From contig JAJLRJ010000005.1 of NCBI GenBank assembly GCA_024195265.1, forward strand, positions 15,005,473 through 15,069,472: a stretch of 64,000 bases of DNA, written 5' to 3'. Origin of the DNA: Dendrophyllia cribrosa. Taxonomy: Eukaryota; Cnidaria; Anthozoa; Scleractinia; Dendrophylliidae. Each line of letters starts with the position of its first letter. The stretch's first letter is position 1. Position numbers and translations under genes: made by a program. Below, piece by piece: positions 55,570 through 64,000 of the stretch. The notes below the pieces were generated by a model that ran no database searches, had not been told where the DNA came from, and saw only the letters and a list, made by a program, of their open reading frames with translations.

Positions 55570-55865
55570 GTTGGAAACAACATTTCAACATAGTTGCAAA
55601 CAAAATATCAAAACTAACAGGAGTATTATACAAAGCAAGAAATTTTGTAACAAGACCATTACTAAAATCAATCTACTATGCGCTAATTTATTCTTATATA
55701 TTTTATGGAAATGTTGTGTGGGCTAACACCTACCAGTCCCATTTAGACAAGATATATAAACTGCAAAAGAAAATTGTAAGGATAATCTCATTCAAGGAAT
55801 ATAACCACAGCTCCAAACCGTTATTTAAAGAATCAAATATACTAAACGTGTATGAAGTAAACTAA
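55570..55865 (+). mobile_element. LINE reverse-transcriptase thumb fragment
   Basis: One frame reads ANKISKLTGVLYKARNFVTR, SIYYALIYSYIFYGNVVWAN and YQSHLDKIYKLQKKIVRIIS, a region C-terminal to the RT palm in CR1/L2-like LINEs. Truncated at both ends. Confidence 0.78.
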
Positions 55866-55869
55866 ATTT

Positions 55870-56072
55870 CCAGATCTAATTGGAATTTGGAAGTGTTGAT
55901 TGTTGAGGAGAGGGGAAAACCGGAGTACCCGGAGAAAAACCTCTCGGAGCAAGGAGAGAACCAACAACAAACTCAACCCACATATGACGCCGGGCTGGGA
56001 ATCGAAACCCGGCCACATTGGTAGGAGGAGAGTGCTCTCACCACTACACCACCCCTTTGGAGAGCGTTTTCG
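55870..56072 (-). mobile_element. tRNA-derived SINE
   Basis: On the reverse strand: GGGTGGTGTAGTGGTGAGAG (A-box region) and GGGTTTCGATTCCCAGCCC (B-box region), then TGTTGTTGGTTCTCTCCTTG and GGTTTTTCTCCGGGTACTCC, the body of a SINE common in cnidarian genomes. Confidence 0.78.
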
Positions 56073-56613
56073 AGAATGTCCGTTTAGGGTGATCTTTTTC
56101 GTCGTTTCCGTGTGGACGGGAGGACTAAACGCCAAAAAACTTATGCGTTTACGAACATAAACGTATACGTGTAGCTACGTGTAGACGGGGTCTTATTTCC
56201 CTTTAAAACATGAACAAATAAAATAAATTTAAAAGCCGGTTTTCGACAAATTCAAAACAAAACACGACTTGTCCTATTGAAACAATTTAAATCCGCCCAC
56301 TTTTAAAACCGAACACCAATTTAAGTTTTGTTTTTCGCAAACACTTCCTTGATTTTACTAATTGTGTTGTTTTTTCTCTTCAAAATTACTTGCTTGCGTT
56401 GTAAAGAACCGACGTACACAACTACAATAATCAATTAAGGAAACTTCGACCGACAGTGTGCTAATTGTCAATTGTTGTGTTTATATACATTAATGAAAAA
56501 ACATCTGTTTTTAGTACCTGTAAGAAGAATTACTGGTTGATTGGGATCAGGTGAAAAGTACACGAAATTTGTTTTCTACATGCAATTTGTCGAATATCGA
56601 TGCGAGACAAAAT

Positions 56614-57051
56614 TAAGGCCCCGACCACACTAATGCGTTTTCAAAAGTCTCCGTTTTCATCTCGAAGAAAACAAAGCAAAATATTTTCGCCCACACTAGC
56701 GTTTTCGCATCGTTTTCACCTGTCCACACTAAAATGGTCGAAAACGATGAAAACGACTGGGACCGGGGATTGCGCATGTGTTAAAGGTGATAGATGCTCC
56801 GATTTGGCCTGGAACCGATGGCGTGTGACGATCTTTACGTCATCGTTTTCAAAAGTCTCCGTTTTCACCTGTCCACACTAGAAACGAAGCGTTTTCAAAA
56901 CGATGCGTTTTCAAAAGTCTCCACTTTTGAAACCGTTTTCGAAAGTCTCCGTTTTCACCAGCGTTTTCGGGCGTTTTAGTGTGGACGATAGGCGAAAACG
57001 CATCAAAACGTATGCGTTTTCAAACGAAAATGCATTAGTGTGGTCGGGGCC
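56614..57051. mobile_element. TAA-flanked TIR element (Harbinger-type MITE)
   Basis: GGCCCCGACCACACTAATGC at the left and GCATTAGTGTGGTCGGGGCC at the right are perfect inverted ends with TAA outside both. The interior repeats GTTTTCAAAAGTCTCCGTTTTC and CACCTGTCCACACTA. Non-coding. Confidence 0.75.
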
Positions 57052-57179
57052 TAAAACTTTTATCTGGCGGGTGCTGAACTAGATTTAATTTGCATTTAAA
57101 AAATGGTTTTGTCAGTTTGAACTGTAAGAAATAAGCGCAGCTGCTACATAAATGTAAAACGGTAAGTAAAAAAAGTAAA

Positions 57180-57468
57180 GTCGCACACGAGCCGATGGCC
57201 CACACGGCCGGAGCTTAACCCGGTTTCTGTAGCATGAAGCGACTAGGAATATTGCTACTCCCCCCTGGATGGGATGCTAGTCCATCGCAGGGTTACCCCC
57301 AGCATTTTGTCGCCGGTACCCATTTATACACCTGGGTGGAGAGAGACAGTGTGGAGTAAAGTTTCTTGTCTAAGGAAACAACACGACGGCAGAGACCAGG
57401 CTTCGAGCCACCGACCTTCAGGTTGAAAGTCCGACGCGCTAACCACTAGACTACCGTGGCTCCACAAA

Positions 57469-57470
<2 letters not shown>
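57180..57470 (-). mobile_element. tRNA-derived SINE
   Basis: Reverse strand: GGAGCCACGGTAGTCTAGTG then GTTAGCGCGTCGGAC (A-box region), GGCTCGAAGCC (B-box), then GGACTAGCATCCCATCCAGG, AGTAGCAATATTCCTAGTCG and GGTTAAGCTCCGGCC. A run of about 50 A on the plus strand (57471-57520) abuts the tRNA-like head. Confidence 0.8.
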
Positions 57471-57520
<50 letters not shown>

Positions 57521-57521
<1 letters not shown>

Positions 57522-58436
57522 GGAATGCTTGTTAAAAGCTTTTAAAGTGCCTATGAAGTAAAAAGAATGCGTTTTATTTTGCAGCTCATCTATTTATTAC
57601 GAAATGGCCAAAAAAAATTTTTTTCGTGACGTCATCAAGACAAACAAACGCACGTTCGCTCGAAAAATTTCTGATTTTTTTGGAGGAAATCTCGAACTAT
57701 AAAATGTTCTCACTTAACAGTAAATAGTATAAATTTTAATCTTTTGTTCCTGTGTAAGAAAATTTGCCCCTGTTTTCCCAGCATGATTTTGAAAAAGAAT
57801 ATCGTGTTGCTTTCGATTTTAGTTAAGCGAACAACGCCCCCGTTGATAATAATACTCTTGGCTGGTAATTTCGTAATAGGCAACTGTAAAACTCTGGTCG
57901 TGCCGAAAGACTAACAAAATATGAAAATCTGTTTGCCAAGGGCATTGGGATTAGTGTGAAAATGTAATCGCATTTCAAATATGAAAATTAAAATCAAGAC
58001 GTATATGAATCCTGTGTATTTTTAGCCTGAAACTGTTGTCATTTTTAAAACACATAATGATCCTGTTTTGTTTTGTTTTGAATTCCTAACCTTCAATCCT
58101 TCAAAAAAAGAATAGAAAGTAAAATTGTCCTTTAGCCAAGATCTCGTTAACACCTGCACTTCCCGCCGTCTTGAAACAATGCTCTCAATTGCAATTCTAT
58201 TGAATGTGCCCTAGGTATACAATTTTTAATTACTTTCTTCAAGGAGACCGTCTAAATAATAAATTTTCTATACCCGTGTAGTCACGCCTTCCAAGGCTTT
58301 TTAAACACCTTCCACACTTTAGTATTCGTATTATTAATTGATCGGCGCATGATGCATGTCAAATTCTGAAGTTGTTTATATCAATATTATTTGATCGTTT
58401 CACTGTGTTGTTTGATTAACGAACGCAAGCTAAGAC
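57521..58436. other. spacer upstream of the receptor gene
   Basis: No gene or repeat with clear ends is seen. It presumably includes the receptor promoter and 5' untranslated region. Confidence 0.4.
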
Positions 58437-59567
58437 ATGAACGAAAGAACAAGCGGACAAAATCTATCTGGGATATGCCAGCCGATAGCAACTGCTCTGA
58501 GCACGACGTCTTGCAATAAGACAATGGCAAACCAAACGGAGAACGGTAATTTCAGTAACGCGATAAGCGAACACGCATTTGGGAAGATATACATTTTGGT
58601 TTCCACCATCCTCTTCGCTGTTATACTAATCACAAGTTTAGCCGGCAACAGTCTTGTGACCTTCACTGTCGCTCGGCGCAAAAATATGAGAACGCCCTGC
58701 AATTACTTTATTATGAACATTGCCCTCGCTGACATTGGTGTTGGCGCTATTGCGGCGCCATTGCGCATCCTTGAAATGTTCGCATCATGGCCGTTTGGTG
58801 ATTTCATGTGTCAATTCTTGTGGCCTGTTCAAGATGTGTTCGTTTGTGTGTCAGTTATGACCCATGCTACAATCGCTCTGGAAAGGTATCGCGCGATTGT
58901 CATGCCTTTTAGGCCGAAAATATCCTTGCAGAAAACTAAAATTGTCATTGTAATTATATGGCTAGGATGTTATTGCGCTAGTGGAATTCCACAATCGTTT
59001 TTACTAAAACTATTCGAAGATATGGGGTGGAAATACTGTGCTATTCAATGGCCTTCGCCGCTTTTTCGCCTTTGCTACATGTTTTATCTTGTACTTGTTT
59101 TTATTGTAGCCCCAATGGTCGCGCAAACTTGGTGTTACATTAGAATCGTCCGCGTTTTAAATCGCAAACATGAGTTTGGCGAGTCGTCGCGCATCATGTC
59201 AAAAAACGGTAATGATGAGCGAAAAACGCGTCAACGGCGCAGGAAACGGATTGTAAGCATGCTCATAACAAGTTTAGTGGTCTTTCAGGTGTGTTATATT
59301 CCCCGTGGATTTTTAATGATAATTCTCGAGTTTCAACCTGAAGAAGTGACTTTCAGCGAAGCGGTTGCTTATGTGGATTTAGTTTGTTTGGTCCTTTACT
59401 ACTGCAAACACATCGTTAACCCGCTAATTTTGTTTGCAATGAGCGATGACTTCCGTAAAGCGTTTATAGCCGGAGTGAAGTGCGCTGGGCAGACAGAATC
59501 GGCGAAAACTCTTTTTAGTCAGCAACAAAGTACGAATCAAGACTCGCTGCAAGAAACAACAGTATAG
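58437..59567 (+). CDS. class A (rhodopsin-like) G-protein-coupled receptor, intronless
   Basis: 376 codons with seven membrane segments. The extracellular N-terminus has N-glycosylation sites at Asn9, Asn27 and Asn32. Family positions are visible: GN in TM1 (Asn71), LAD in TM2 (Asp99), Cys125 before TM3 and Cys201 in loop 2 (likely disulfide), ERY at 149-151 after TM3 in place of DRY, Trp175 in TM4, Pro226 in TM5, and NPLIL at 328-332 in place of NPxxY. TM6 has FQVCYIP without the usual CWxP tryptophan. A basic third intracellular loop (KTRQRRRKR) precedes TM6. Overall it looks like a peptide or amine receptor of the large cnidarian expansions; the ligand cannot be named. It is on the same strand as MAN2C1 and possibly nested in its last intron. 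Confidence 0.9.
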   Translation: MNERTSGQNLSGICQPIATALSTTSCNKTMANQTENGNFSNAISEHAFGKIYILVSTILFAVILITSLAGNSLVTFTVARRKNMRTPCNYFIMNIALADIGVGAIAAPLRILEMFASWPFGDFMCQFLWPVQDVFVCVSVMTHATIALERYRAIVMPFRPKISLQKTKIVIVIIWLGCYCASGIPQSFLLKLFEDMGWKYCAIQWPSPLFRLCYMFYLVLVFIVAPMVAQTWCYIRIVRVLNRKHEFGESSRIMSKNGNDERKTRQRRRKRIVSMLITSLVVFQVCYIPRGFLMIILEFQPEEVTFSEAVAYVDLVCLVLYYCKHIVNPLILFAMSDDFRKAFIAGVKCAGQTESAKTLFSQQQSTNQDSLQETTV

Positions 59568-59745
59568 AACAACTTGCTAAGGTTATCGATCAGTAACACG
59601 GAAAACGTTTTTTTTTTATTCTCCCCGTCTTTTCCGGGAATTTAAAAGGAAAGCCTTAGCTATTCAGTAGAAGTTGTCATTAATTTATTATGCTGTTGTT
59701 ATTATTATATCATAATGCAAACTACAGTCAAACTACAGTCATGCA

Positions 59746-59751
59746 AATAAA
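59746..59751 (+). terminator. polyadenylation signal after receptor gene
   Basis: AATAAA about 180 bases after the receptor stop codon, in the sense strand. Confidence 0.45.
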
Positions 59752-60161
59752 GCTAAATGTTGTTATATCTCGTTGTCATTTTGTCACTTTTCTAGGCCTT
59801 GCATTTGTTTGCAAAAGTGAAACCCTTGTAATTCATCAACCGGGGCTACAGTTAATCCGCTTTCGATCAACTGGGATGTGATAAAGTTTAACTTTTAGTC
59901 AGTGAAAACTAAAAGAAGCTGAAAGTCGATGTCACAGTTGTATCTTTATCAAAAATAGCGGCTAACGGACCTCAATTTCATTGACTACTTTAAGGGTCCA
60001 TTAATGTTCCCAACCCCTGAAATCAAACAAGACAACAACAAATTGTGTGGGAGAAAGGGGTAGGGGACGAAGTGCTCGAGTTGCTGATAGAAATCATACC
60101 AGGCTACTGAGAGGTCCTAATCCTCTCTCTGGGGTCCTAATCCCCAGGCCATGAGAGGTCA

Positions 60162-60632
60162 TTTACCGTGTGGCATGAAATTTTCGCGGGATCTAATTTT
60201 CGCGAATTTCGCAGGTTTTCCAACGATCCGCGAAAATAAGATCCCACGAAAAAAAAAACTGCAGCGAAAAATTCAATGCGCGACAATTTACTCAATTTTT
60301 TTAGATCATCGAATTTTAATTAGTACCAGTATTTTGCATGTTTTGCCCGCGGGCCCAGATGGCATACGAAATCACACCTTACCGTAGCCGTTGAATTGTA
60401 ATCGAAGACTCGTGACAGAAGTATAGAAAATTTAAAGTAAAGTGAACAAGCCAACATTATATTTCTTTGTTGTTATATACAAGTACCGTACGTGAAAAAC
60501 CGAGATACACGAAAACATGTTCCTATCGGTAAAGTCTGAAATCCGAATTCGTTAAAATTTGTTCCCGCGAAACGCAAAAAATCAGCTATCCGCGAAATTA
60601 AACTCCCGCAAAAATTTCATGCCAAACGGTAA
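60162..60632. mobile_element. TIR element, GGCATGAAATTTT ends
   Basis: TACCGTGTGGCATGAAATTT at the left faces AAATTTCATGCCAAACGGTA at the right. The interior has many CGCGAA/TTCGCG phrases. The target duplication is unclear. Non-coding. Confidence 0.65.
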
Positions 60633-60791
60633 TTAAAATAAAATAAGTGTTCGGTGCAAGAGTTAATTATTCTTGTTATATAGCTGGAGTTTTTCTCAAT
60701 ACAACGCGTGCGTTGATTCGTTGATTCGTTGATTCGTGGTCACATGATATCTAACAAACAAACTGTTTCCCGCCAATTGTCCCAAGCGGGC

Positions 60792-61173
60792 TCCACCGCG
60801 GGAACGTCCGAGGCGTTTTTCGTTTTATTTAGTGGGATTTTATTTAATATTAAATGGAAATATGGGCAAGGATGTATAAAAAAAATTAGTTGACGTAACT
60901 ATCTTTTAATTTTTCTCAAAATGATGAGCTTTTTTCCGTTGAAAACTGACCAAAACTCCTTGCGCCTGATCGAAATTATGTTGGCAAATGGCGCCGACAA
61001 TTTTGCAGTTCACAGTTTTCAAACGCTTAGAACTTTTTTGGTAAACTTTCAAAACGTTTGGTAAATTGACAGTGTATTGGCAGTATATGACTTTAAACAG
61101 AGAAAATGACAACCTTAACTTTTAAGTACTTTGCTTAACTTTTGCAAATTTCTCTCGTTTGACCGCGGTTAAT
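60792..61173. mobile_element. TIR element with CCGCGG ends, copy 2
   Basis: Flanked by the 8-bp direct repeat AAGCGGGC (60784-60791 and 61174-61181), as for hAT-type elements. The interior is almost the same as 43985-44362 (for example GGGCAAGGATGTATAAAAAA and GAAAACTGACCAAAACTC). Confidence 0.75.
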
Positions 61174-61181
61174 AAGCGGGC

Positions 61182-62449
61182 AACGTTTGCGAAAGCGAGC
61201 AACAATTTTGGGCATAGAAACCCTTCGTTTGAACAATGCTGCTGCCAATTGCTGAAAAGAACTTGCGTCACGTGACAAAATACACGATTCTTGGAGTATT
61301 TTGGCAGTCTAATCTCGTACCAGATTTCCCAAGGTCATGCGGAAGTACGAGGACGAGTGAGAGTGAGATCTGGGTACGAGATTACTGGCAGCCTTGTCCA
61401 GGGGTCTACGCCCGATCCGCCATTATGAAAGCCGAGAAGGTCCTGGGGACAAGGTTCGTATCCCTGCGCTTTGAAGTGCCCTCAGCAAAACAAGTAAATC
61501 AGTTTTATATCATGATTGTTGTATGTTTTATCTTATGCATGACGGTGATAAATCCAAAGTAAATTAAGTAATCCCGTTCGGACCATGAGAAAACAAACGC
61601 AGTTAAGCCAATGAGCCATGCAATGAGATCTCGGATTAAAAATTGATCTTGAGCTATGAGCGACAAGCGGTGTGTAAGTCGAAAAAAATGCATCATTTTC
61701 CAGGTGTACCTTAGATTGTGACAAGCAATAGACATGAAAGGTGGCGTCAGAAGAAAGCTGACTTGCTGGAGAGGGGGGGGGGGGGGGGGAGAAATAAGAT
61801 AAAAAGACAATGGGCTGCCTTCGTACATTTACAAAGGCTCGCGATGTTTTTAAATTCCCGCTCAGGCAAAGTTCGCTTACCTCCAATTGACTGAACCCTC
61901 TAAGGCCATTACTGCTTCTTTTTAAAGATGTATTAAATTGGCACGAATTCAATTAAGGCGGATTTAAAGCCAAAATCGTGGTAAATAAATGAAATTTACC
62001 CTGTAAAAATGTGACGAAAAGCCCTAAGCTTCTATGTTTGCACGTTGAGATCCACTTCGATGGAAGAACGTTTGCGCTATGGTGATCAACTTCAGTTGGT
62101 TTGAGAAATTTTATTAAAGAAGCGTCATTATATTCTTGTGGACTGCAGGTAGTTAAACTTCAAAGTAGCAAGAGAAAGTTAAGTACGAGAAATATGTTAG
62201 ATTCTACGTGGTGTTAATCTCGTTCCGTAAAGCATAATTTTTGTGTCTTCTTCAACGCGAATGACTTAAAGAATACACTTTTCGTGGTTACAATAAGAAC
62301 AAATGAAAAGAACATAATAAATCAGAACCAGATAGTTCGTTTTACAAGGTTTATAACAGAAACCGTCCAAACAGACGTGTCAGGGAACTATAAATGTAAA
62401 AATACAGTAGCGAGAAATTGTTGTCAAAGGACGTTAACGAGCTACTTTA
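61182..62449. other. gene-free region with small foldback
   Basis: A foldback at about 61310-61384 (AATCTCGTACCAGAT facing ATCTGGGTACGAGATTA) and a G run at about 61773-61789. Open frames across the G run are low complexity. No gene is seen; no MAN2C1 terminal exon was recognised here. Confidence 0.45.
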
Positions 62450-62453
62450 TTAA

Positions 62454-62910
62454 AGTGCACCTAACCTCCAATTTTTTTTCTTTTAATCAACTCAATGTAC
62501 GTTGAAAAGTCGAATAGTGAAATATTTCATGTTTTTAACGTCGCGTTAGTGAGTTATAGAGATTTGAATTTACAAAATGCTAATTAGATGACGTCAGATC
62601 AAGACTTTACCATTATTTCTACTTCAATTTACAATACGCAGTTTACAGCTTAAGGATCATCAATTTAAGAAATACTAAATAAAAACTGTTAATAGTCAAT
62701 TGATTTGTAAAGAAATATTACTTAAAGGTGGAAACAAGTAGTTGTATAATAAACGAGTCTTGATTTGACGTCATCTTATTAAGATTTTGTAAATTCAAAC
62801 CTCTATAATTTACTTACGCAACGTTAAAAACAAGAAATATTTAACTATTCAACTTTTCGACGTACATAGAGTTGATTAAGCGAAAAAACAATTTTGGGGT
62901 TAGGTGCACT
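62454..62910. mobile_element. TTAA-flanked long-TIR element
   Basis: AGTGCACCTAACC and GGTTAGGTGCACT are inverted ends with TTAA outside (62450-62453, 62911-62914). The pairing continues inward for well over 100 bases (for example TGACGTCA blocks and GAGTCTTGAT). Confidence 0.75.
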
Positions 62911-62948
62911 TTAAGGTCCCTGGAATTAACGCATGAAATTCGCATTAA

Positions 62949-63172
62949 AGGGGCAGTATCACGAGGTTCCACGCGCGGCACTGTTCACTATTCTTGCACC
63001 GGAATTTTGGACATATCACTGTTAGAAGTGTTTTTTTCTTTCTTCCGGCTATCAAAACGGATTTTTTGATTCAACAAATACCTCCACTTTTCGACGGCCT
63101 TTTTGAATTTGCGGAATCAAACTTGAAAACTGGGCCGACGTTTTCAAGTTTCGACCTCGTGAAACTGCCCCT
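62949..63172. mobile_element. TTAA-flanked TIR element
   Basis: AGGGGCAGTATCACGAGG and CCTCGTGAAACTGCCCCT are inverted (one mismatch), with TTAA outside both (62945-62948, 63173-63176). Confidence 0.75.
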
Positions 63173-63245
63173 TTAATTTGTTGGTTAAGTTGGTTCTAAC
63201 TTTCTGTGAATGTGGCTGACACCCCAAAGGTTGATTGCTCAAAAT

Positions 63246-63400
63246 TAAAGGGGTCATGTCACCAGGATTTTGATGTTTTTGTTGGCTAAAACCGCGTAAA
63301 GATTGTTGGTTACTTGATTAGTATCTCTACTTATATACGAAATTATATTCGTTCATAGAAAGTAAGAAGGAAAATAAAACAAAGCCATCTTTTAACGATT
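63246..63400. other. possible left end of another TTAA element
   Basis: TTAAAGGGGTCATGTCACCAGG resembles the ends of 62949-63172, but no matching right end is seen before the minisatellite. Confidence 0.35.
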
Positions 63401-63411
63401 CTGTTTAGACG

Positions 63412-63775
63412 TGACAGCCCCATGACAGGCGCATGACGAGCACATGACAGGTGCATGACAGGGGCATGACAGGTGTATGACAGGCACATGACAGGCGCAT
63501 GACAGGCGCATGACAAGTGTATGACAGGCGCATGACAGGCGCATGAAAGGCACGTGACAGGTACATGACAGGCGCATGATAGGTGCATGACAGTTCCATG
63601 ACAGGCGGATGACAGGCGAATGATAGGCAAATGACAGGCACATGACAGGCGCTTGACAGGCACATGACAAGCGCATGACAAGTACATGACAGGCGAATGA
63701 TAGGCAAATGACAGGCGCATCACAGGTACATGACAGGCGCATCACAGGTACATGACAGGCGCATGACAGGCTACT
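63412..63775. repeat. 10-bp minisatellite GCATGACAGG
   Basis: About 35 units of the form RYATGACAGG, with single-base variants such as ATGATAGG and ATCACAGG. Because 30 bases are both three units and ten codons, all reverse-strand frames stay open and give CHAPVM-like strings. Confidence 0.9.
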
Positions 63776-64000
63776 TTCCTATAGTACTATTTGTTTTTCG
63801 CAAAATGAAATTTGGGATCTTGAAAACGATCTTGATCTTGAAACAGCCCCCTGGTAATCGAACCTATCTACATTTTGGACAAAAATCCTTTCCCTTTGTA
63901 TACTGTTCCACAGTAATTTTCCACTGGCTTAATATCGAACTTCCATTTTCAGGATCAATCCTTTTGTTTCATCTTGAGAGGAGTGTCTTGTTTTCTGCGT

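Noticed and set aside
57571..57660. Terminal MAN2C1 exon after TTTTGCAG at about 57590
   Set aside because: The reading after this acceptor does not resemble the MAN2C1 C-terminus in the required phase.
63343..63745. Reverse-strand ORFs of 100-126 codons rich in CHAPVM
   Set aside because: They are translations of a 10-bp minisatellite in all three frames; no conserved domain or start context.
63412..63775. CRISPR-like array
   Set aside because: The units are contiguous without spacers, and the genome is eukaryotic.

Overview
The window looks like nuclear DNA of an anthozoan cnidarian, most likely a stony coral. This is inferred from intron-rich genes with GT/AG splicing, tRNA-derived SINEs, Penelope-like retroelements with GIY-YIG domains and hammerhead-like ribozyme motifs, PIF/Harbinger elements, and very many foldback or terminal-inverted-repeat elements. 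There are no bacterial-type operons.

Layout. (1) 0.8-9.4 kb: three single-exon paralogous genes for small cysteine-rich type I membrane proteins (804-1388 minus, 2302-3087 plus, 8765-9430 minus). The second and third carry PPxY motifs in their tails. A Penelope-like element with inverted arms and a 14-bp target duplication (3952-6761) lies between the second and third. (2) 9.8-11.3 kb: a composite TA-flanked element that holds a long palindrome and a second, unrelated inverted pair of hammerhead-like motifs. (3) 11964 to at least 54879, plus strand: one large gene, MAN2C1 (cytosolic GH38 alpha-mannosidase). I trace it through 33 coding exons (about 1,020 codons). Its last roughly 45 codons were not found and probably lie beyond the right edge. 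Its introns hold most of the mobile DNA: a PIF/Harbinger element (20522-23321), an unusual element with an SF3-helicase gene and a tyrosine-recombinase gene (coding part about 30.2-35.4 kb), LINE remnants, and TTAA-flanked elements of Kolobok and piggyBac type. (4) 58437-59567: an intronless class A G-protein-coupled receptor gene on the same strand, possibly nested in the last MAN2C1 intron. (5) 60-64 kb: a cluster of small TIR elements and a 10-bp minisatellite.

The strongest candidate for something undescribed is the 30.2-35.4 kb element. A plus-strand gene encodes a superfamily 3 helicase (Walker A, Walker B and an arginine-finger region visible). It converges on a minus-strand gene encoding a tyrosine recombinase with a complete R-K-HxxR-H-Y set followed by a Myb/SANT domain. 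Two different dense arrays of short iterated sequences flank the pair (about 29.1-29.9 kb and 35.46-36.07 kb). The helicase gene is broken by one frameshift and one in-frame stop, while the recombinase core is open.

A second theme is repeated use of one small ribozyme layout: a CUGANGA box, a stem-loop, GAA, and a 4-nt self-complementary helix III. It occurs at the ends of at least three different Penelope-like or ribozyme-bearing repeat families. All calls come from reading the sequence; no database search was possible.
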